Shown piece by piece: positions 60,269 through 64,000 of a stretch of DNA of 64,000 nt. Source of the stretch: Aeromicrobium wangtongii (GTDB lineage Bacteria; Actinomycetota; Actinomycetes; Propionibacteriales; Nocardioidaceae); assembly GCF_024584515.1 (NCBI RefSeq), contig NZ_CP102173.1, forward strand, positions 372,001 through 436,000, read 5' to 3'. The translations under genes and the position numbers were made by a program. The notes under the pieces are model-generated. The model made no database searches. It had not been told where the DNA came from and saw nothing but the letters and a program-made list of their open reading frames with translations. How positions within the stretch are numbered: the first letter of the stretch is position 1; every line of letters starts with the position of its first letter.

Positions 60269-62028
60269 CAGAAGTCCACATCCGACGGGCCGGTCTCGCT
60301 GACGTCGGTGGTGCTGACCGAGTTGCCGGCCAGATCGGTCATGGAGCTGGATGGCGTCCACACCATGGTGGCCGGGTCGGTCACGCGCTGCCCAGTGCTG
60401 GGCGTGCTGAGGAGCTTGACGGTGACCACCGTGCGTCCCAGGTCGTCGAGCTGGGCCGAGACCGTCATGTTGGCGGTGGCGTCGACCAGCCACAGCGCGA
60501 AGTCTGCGTTCAGCTCGACCGACCCGATGCGCAGGTTGCTCGGGCTGGAGATGTCGAAGGAGTCGCTGACGAAGAAGCCGCCCTTGACCTTGAGGGTGCC
60601 GGACGTTGCGTCACCCGACCAGCCGGAGTAGATCGAGCTGAGGTCCATCTGCTCGCTGAACGTGTAGACGACCGTGTCGCCGCTGTCGACCTTGCCGTTG
60701 ATGCCGGAGCCGTTGGTGGTCTGGATGTCGATGCCCGTGGCCCGCGTGTTGTCGACGATGCGGTCGGCGACCACCTCGGAGATGGTCTGGGTGCCGTTGT
60801 TCTCGGTCAGCACGGCGCGCAGGTCGTAGGTGCCGTCGGCGACGCCGGCGGTCGCGAACGTGCAGCTGTACGGCGAGTTGGTGTCCGTGCAGATGTCGGT
60901 CCAGCTGTTCGATCCGGCGCCGGCGCGCTGGATCTTGACCGAGCGGATCGTGGTGCTCGCCTCGGCCTGTGCCTGAAGCGTCACGTTTCCACGCAGGTGG
61001 GTGCTGGGCGGGGTGAGCGTGACGAAGGTGTTCTTGACGACGACGCGCCGGATCTCCGCCGACGTCGTGGAGTTGCCGGCCCTGTCGGTTGCGACGGCGC
61101 GGAAGGTGTAGGTGTCGTTGTCCAGCTTGTTGGTGTCGTACGAGCAGCGGGAAGGGGTGCCCGTCGCTGTGCACAGGTCGGTCCACTTCGTGCCGGAGCT
61201 GGCCTGGAAGACGACCTCGGCGATGCCGGAGTGAGCGTCTGTCGCGGTTGCTTCGAAGGTCTTGGTGCCGTTCAGGGGGGTGCCCGGGTCGGTCATCTTG
61301 ACACCCGTCGGAGCGGCGTTGTCCACGATGACCTTGCTGACGACCGGGGACGTGTAGCTGGTGGTGCCGACGACGGCGATGGCCCGCAGGTCGTAGGAGC
61401 CGTTCGGGGCAATCTTGGTGTCCACCGAGCAGGTGTACGGCTTGGCGGTCGAGCTGCAGATCGTCGTCCAGTTCGTGGTCCCGGTCGGCGCGAACTCGAC
61501 GCGAACCGATGACACCTGCAGTGCGCCGACGTTGCTGAGCGTCACGGCGGTGGTGACGGGGCCGCGCAGGAAGTCGCCCGGACGGTCCAGCGACACCGTC
61601 AGGCGGTTGGAGACGTTCGCGCGCACAGTGGCGGACGTCGACGTGTTCCCGGCGGTGTCGAGCGCGACAGCGCGCAGGTCGTAGGATCCGTCCGCCAGGG
61701 ACGTGGTGTTCCAGTCGCAGGCGTACGGGGTCGTCCGCGTCTCGCAGACGGTGGTCCAGGTGGAGCTGCCGGCAGTCGCACGCTGGATCGTGACACCAGC
61801 GACGCCGGAGACGTCGTCGGTCGCGACGGCGGTGATCTTGGTCGTGCCCGACACCGTCCCGGCCGGCGGGGTCACCGCGATCGTCGGCGGCGTCCAGTCG
61901 GCGGCGGCGGAGACCGTGCCGGTCGAGGCGGTGCTGGAGACGTAGGAGGCCGACGACGAACCCGTGAGGGAGATGGACGCGACGACGGCCGCCAGGACGA
62001 CGATCATGACGGACAGGCGACGGGGCAT
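60268..62028 (-). CDS. Large exported SipW-type cargo protein with four Ig-like repeats
   Basis: 586 residues. The signal region (MPRRLSVMIVVLAAVVASIS then SASYVSSTASTGTVSAAADW) fits SipW-dependent signal peptides. Four ~95-residue Ig-like/bacterial surface repeats (about 46-140, 141-236, 237-332, 333-428) each carry a Cys pair eight residues apart (C95/C104, C191/C200, C286/C295, C380/C389). A C-terminal domain (~430-586) has no repeat. No LPXTG or anchor is visible. ATG 62028 follows AAGGTG; GTG 62037 is possible. First gene of the cargo-membrane-RR-HK operon. Confidence 0.85.
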   Translation of the reverse strand: MPRRLSVMIVVLAAVVASISLTGSSSASYVSSTASTGTVSAAADWTPPTIAVTPPAGTVSGTTKITAVATDDVSGVAGVTIQRATAGSSTWTTVCETRTTPYACDWNTTSLADGSYDLRAVALDTAGNTSTSATVRANVSNRLTVSLDRPGDFLRGPVTTAVTLSNVGALQVSSVRVEFAPTGTTNWTTICSSTAKPYTCSVDTKIAPNGSYDLRAIAVVGTTSYTSPVVSKVIVDNAAPTGVKMTDPGTPLNGTKTFEATATDAHSGIAEVVFQASSGTKWTDLCTATGTPSRCSYDTNKLDNDTYTFRAVATDRAGNSTTSAEIRRVVVKNTFVTLTPPSTHLRGNVTLQAQAEASTTIRSVKIQRAGAGSNSWTDICTDTNSPYSCTFATAGVADGTYDLRAVLTENNGTQTISEVVADRIVDNTRATGIDIQTTNGSGINGKVDSGDTVVYTFSEQMDLSSIYSGWSGDATSGTLKVKGGFFVSDSFDISSPSNLRIGSVELNADFALWLVDATANMTVSAQLDDLGRTVVTVKLLSTPSTGQRVTDPATMVWTPSSSMTDLAGNSVSTTDVSETGPSDVDF

Positions 62029-62073
62029 CGGGTTCACCTTCTCTCGGTGTCGGGGTGTCGAGCTCATGTGTTC

Positions 62074-62134
62074 ACTCTAGAAAAAGCCGCTCCACGGGAC
62101 TTCCACACGATTGCCTCAAGAGCTACACATCTGC
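62074..62134 (-). promoter_or_regulatory. Array A: four 11-bp repeats plus -10 box, cargo/two-component operon
   Basis: On the plus strand 11-bp units begin at 62091 (TCCACGGGACT), 62102 (TCCACACGATT), 62113 (GCCTCAAGAGC) and 62124 (TACACATCTGC). Exactly 11 bases separate the first unit from a minus-strand TAGAGT box (62074-62079). The array occupies the -35 region, as in PhoB-type activated promoters. Confidence 0.75.
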
Positions 62135-62145
62135 CGAGACGACGA

Positions 62146-62175
62146 CGTGCCGCCGACCGGGTGGTCGACGGCACG
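62146..62175 (-). terminator. Hairpin after the TasA-like gene
   Basis: 13-bp arms (62146-62158 and 62163-62175) with one mismatch and a four-base loop, 38 bases after the stop of the TasA-like gene. Confidence 0.65.
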
Positions 62176-62212
62176 CGTTGAGGCGAGAATCGGGGCGGCG
62201 CAGGCGCCCGGG

Positions 62213-62740
62213 TCACTGGTTGGTGGTCGTGCCGCTCTCCTGGACCGAGTCCCACTTGAACGCAGCCGTGGCGGTCTTGCCCTGGTCGGTGTTGGGGGTG
62301 GCCTGGTCGAGCTTGACGCTGAAGGTGAAGTTGTTCGCGACACGGGGGTTCACGAGCCCGAGATCCTGGGGGGCGCCGTCGGCGAGCCCACCGAAGGCGC
62401 CGGTGTAGACCACCTTGTTGGTCGTGGTGTTGGTGATGACCAGCGTCAGGTTGCTGCCGGTGAAGGTGTTGGTGGAGGCCGTCTCGGTGAGGGAGAACCT
62501 CGCCGGCAGCGAGCCGGTGTTCGTGATGGTCAGGCTGCCGTTGGCGACGTCACCGGGCTTGATGTTGGTGAGGTTGAAGACTGCCGCGTTGGCCTTGGAG
62601 TTGCTCTGGCTCAGCGTGCCCGCCGTGACGGAGCTGATCGTGTTGGTGCTGGTGGAGGTGAAGGTCGCGCCCGATCCGACAGCGATCGCGCCGGCGGCGA
62701 CCAGCGTGGCGAGCGGCAGGAGGATCTTGGTGAGCTTCAT
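62213..62740 (-). CDS. TasA/camelysin-like SipW-dependent secreted protein
   Basis: 175 residues. The signal peptide MKLTKILLPLATLVAAGAIA is followed by GSGATFTSTSTNT, the SipW-cognate type. The body is a beta-rich TasA/CalY-like domain (FNLTNIKPGDVANGSLTITN, SLPARFSLTET). Such proteins form extracellular fibres or surface coats in Bacillus; here fibre formation is an inference. AAGGATG precedes the ATG. Monocistronic with its own repeat array and terminator. A close paralogue lies at the window end. Confidence 0.87.
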   Translation of the reverse strand: MKLTKILLPLATLVAAGAIAVGSGATFTSTSTNTISSVTAGTLSQSNSKANAAVFNLTNIKPGDVANGSLTITNTGSLPARFSLTETASTNTFTGSNLTLVITNTTTNKVVYTGAFGGLADGAPQDLGLVNPRVANNFTFSVKLDQATPNTDQGKTATAAFKWDSVQESGTTTNQ

Positions 62741-62793
62741 CGGGGTTCATCCTTCAGCGGTGGTGTCGTGGGTGTTCGTTGGCTTGTGACACC

Positions 62794-62854
62794 AACCTAT
62801 GGAGCCGCGATCCACGCGTTCTCCACACGATGTCCTCGAGAAATCCACACTTCG
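62794..62854 (-). promoter_or_regulatory. Array B: four 11-bp repeats plus -10 box, TasA-like gene
   Basis: Units begin at 62811 (TCCACGCGTTC), 62822 (TCCACACGATG), 62833 (TCCTCGAGAAA) and 62844 (TCCACACTTCG). Eleven bases separate the first unit from a minus-strand TAGGTT box (62794-62799). Same geometry as arrays A and C. Confidence 0.78.
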
Positions 62855-62878
62855 GAACCACCTGCCGCACCACGCACA

Positions 62879-62914
62879 TCGGCCGGCGGGCGCCCCTGGG
62901 CACTCGCCGGCCGA
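62879..62914 (-). terminator. Hairpin after the signal peptidase gene
   Basis: TCGGCCGGCG (62879-62888) pairs with CGCCGGCCGA (62905-62914), with further inner GCCC/GGGC pairing. It follows the signal peptidase stop by 15 bases. Confidence 0.7.
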
Positions 62915-62929
62915 AGACCGAGGGGTTGT

Positions 62930-63529
62930 TCAGGCGTGGGTCAGGATCCCGTTGCGCTGGCCGGAGTCGGCGGCCTTGCGGCGGTTGCCGATGCCCAGGC
63001 CGCGTCCGAGCTCGACCAGGCTGAGCAGGGCGATGATCGCAGCTGGAACGCCCACCACAAGCATGCGGGTCTCGCGATCGGCCATGGCGACGAAGACCCA
63101 GCCCACGTGCGGCACGGTTGTCTTGACGACGGGCTGGGTGTCCGCCGTGAGGCTGAACTTCCACGGATCCGGATCGGGGTTCGCGTCGCCCTGTGTCTGC
63201 AGCTGACGGACACCCGTGTCCAGGATCTTGTCGCTGATGATGCGGTGCGTCACCAGGTTGGTGACACCGCTGTCCGGCGGCGGCAGGTACGTGATGACAT
63301 CGCCTACCTTGACGTCCTCCACCGGTACCGGCTTCTCGAAGGCGACCGAGCCCTTCTCGAACGTGCCGGACATCGACCCGCCGGTGATGACGTAACGCTC
63401 GTACCCGAACAGGCTCGGTGCGAGGTAGCCGATGCCGGCCAGGGTCACGGCGATCACGACGACGTTGACCAGACCGGAACCGACGCGAGCAAGGATGCTG
63501 CGGCGGGGACGGGCGTGGGAACGGCTCAT
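62930..63529 (-). CDS. sipW: SipW/ER-type signal peptidase I (family S26B)
   Basis: 199 residues. One N-terminal membrane helix (~18-38), catalytic Ser52 in GGSMSGTFEKG, THRIISD with His95 in place of the bacterial-type Lys (Ser-His dyad as in archaeal, ER and SipW enzymes), and GDANPDPDPW (~114-123) for the conserved Gly-Asp. A second C-terminal helix (~155-175) and basic tail follow. It should process the SipW-type cargo encoded beside it. Monocistronic, with its own repeat array and terminator. Confidence 0.92.
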   Translation of the reverse strand: MSRSHARPRRSILARVGSGLVNVVVIAVTLAGIGYLAPSLFGYERYVITGGSMSGTFEKGSVAFEKPVPVEDVKVGDVITYLPPPDSGVTNLVTHRIISDKILDTGVRQLQTQGDANPDPDPWKFSLTADTQPVVKTTVPHVGWVFVAMADRETRMLVVGVPAAIIALLSLVELGRGLGIGNRRKAADSGQRNGILTHA

Positions 63530-63596
63530 GATCGGGTCCTGTCAGTGATGGGCGAGCGGTCTGGCGTGATGCGGTGGTGCGCTTGCTGATGAGATC

Positions 63597-63657
63597 AACT
63601 TATTGAGTTGCGGTCCACGCGATCTCCACGCGATCTCCACATTCGCTCCACACCTTT
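63597..63657 (-). promoter_or_regulatory. Array C: four near-perfect 11-bp repeats plus -10 box, signal peptidase
   Basis: Units begin at 63614 and 63625 (both TCCACGCGATC), 63636 (TCCACATTCGC) and 63647 (TCCACACCTTT). Eleven bases separate the first unit from a minus-strand TAAGTT box (63597-63602). Two units are identical, making this the clearest of the three arrays. Confidence 0.82.
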
Positions 63658-63713
63658 GCGCCATCGGACGAGGGGACAGGAAGCCGGAAGTCACTGCTCT
63701 GCCGAACGAGGAA

Positions 63714-63748
63714 CCGGTCGGTGGGCGTCGTGGACGCTCACCGACCGG
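63714..63748. terminator. Hairpin downstream of the second TasA-like gene
   Basis: CCGGTCGGTG (63714-63723) pairs with CACCGACCGG (63739-63748), with inner GCGTC/GACGC pairing after one mismatch. It follows the signal peptidase remnant on the minus strand and could end the transcript of the TasA-like gene at 63853. Confidence 0.7.
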
Positions 63749-63767
63749 TTGGGTCGAGTGCTGTTGC

Positions 63768-63851
63768 TCAAGTGGTGATCGGTGATGGGATGCCCACCAC
63801 GAACATCTGGATCTCGCGATCAGTCGTGGTCATCAGCACCCGGCCTCGCAG
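63768..63851 (-). pseudogene. 3' fragment of a second SipW-type signal peptidase
   Basis: The minus-strand frame reads GRVLMTTTDREIQMFVVGIP and stops at 63768. It aligns with the intact enzyme's segment VFVAMADRETRMLVVGVP (around residues 144-161), at protein and nucleotide level. Everything upstream (catalytic Ser and His) and the C-terminal helix are missing. It starts at the stop of the second TasA-like gene, so a former TasA-SipW gene pair has decayed. Confidence 0.65.
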
Positions 63852-63852
63852 G

Positions 63853-64000
63853 TCACTGCTCGCTGGTGGTGGCGGCCTGCTGGACGGAGTCCCACTGGAA
63901 GGCGGCGGTGGCGGTCTTGCCCTGCTCGGTGTTGTCGGCGTCCTTGTCCAGCTGGGCGCTGAAGACGAAGTCGTTGGCGGTGCCCGCAGCGATGGTGCCG
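63853..64000 (-). CDS. Second TasA/camelysin-like protein (5' end beyond window)
   Basis: The last ~48 codons only. The segments ANDFVFSAQLDKD, TEQGKTATAAFQWDSVQ and a Gln/Thr/Ser-rich end closely match the C-terminus of the protein at 62213-62740 (NNFTFSVKLDQ, TDQGKTATAAFKWDSVQ). It is a tandem paralogue and presumed second SipW cargo. Confidence 0.82.
   Translation of the reverse strand, partial: GTIAAGTANDFVFSAQLDKDADNTEQGKTATAAFQWDSVQQAATTSEQ

Noticed and set aside
1..64000. CRISPR arrays, rRNA genes, origins of replication
   Set aside because: Scanned for regularly spaced 25-40-bp repeats, rRNA signatures and DnaA-box clusters; none seen. The only regular arrays are the 11-bp regulatory repeats.

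Overview
The window is about 64 kb of GC-rich, densely coding chromosomal DNA from an actinomycete. GTG starts and 4-base ATGA/GTGA overlaps between genes are common. A tuberculostearic-type lipid pair, an LCP cell-wall ligase, a fused Mrp antiporter subunit, a DUF222/HNH protein and a SAV_915-like protein all fit an actinobacterium such as a Nocardioides/Aeromicrobium relative. The genus is an inference. There is no prophage, IS element or CRISPR array.

Layout. 1-1206: two minus-strand genes, each with 11-bp phased TTGAC repeats upstream, and tRNA-Glu. 1274-5001: minimal zincin, pirin and a two-gene operon (tmsA-tmsB type) for 10-methyl branched fatty acids. 5079-14359: surface-glycopolymer genes, namely two paralogous ~820-aa glycosyltransferases, an acyltransferase-3/SGNH protein and a TagB/TagF-like polymerase. 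14365-21240: exonuclease III and the Mrp Na+/H+ antiporter operon (AB fused, C-G); mrp, xth and three of the glycopolymer genes lie head-to-tail on the minus strand. 21356-28017: secreted peptidoglycan-active protein, HNH protein, APC permease and FUSC protein. 28140-32434: four-gene gamma-glutamyl-polyamine catabolism operon. 32527-40827: exonuclease, hydrolase/PlsC/YhhN operon, ArsR-SRPBCC pair with a leaderless promoter and overlapping operator, GAF-GGDEF protein, LCP protein and a SigB/SigF-family sigma factor.

41036-49507 is a general-stress island: Mn-catalase, LEA-like and DUF3618-like envelope proteins, SRPBCC-alcohol dehydrogenase, a small membrane protein, hemerythrin and Hsp20. Several of these have GTTT-like/GGGTA promoters that match the sigma factor encoded next door. 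Hsp20 has an HspR-type (HAIR) operator. 49557-51340 is a scarred region around tRNA-Lys with a gene remnant and two head-truncated genes fused at a deletion junction. 51475-57739: an MmpL transporter operon with a NarL-type two-component system, a universal stress protein and a glutamate-synthase-like flavoprotein.

57732-64000 is the most striking region. It is a SipW-type export locus: an ER/SipW-type signal peptidase, two TasA/camelysin-like cargo proteins (the second cut by the window end), a 586-aa cargo with four Ig-like Cys-paired repeats, a small membrane protein and an OmpR-type two-component system in the same operon as the large cargo. Each of the three visible transcription units starts with the same promoter architecture: four 11-bp direct repeats (consensus TCCACGCGATC, plus strand) followed after exactly 11 bp by a TANNNT -10 box. 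This predicts a dedicated regulon in which the locus's own response regulator activates the signal peptidase, its cargo and itself. A degraded 3' fragment of a second signal peptidase lies between the two TasA-like genes.
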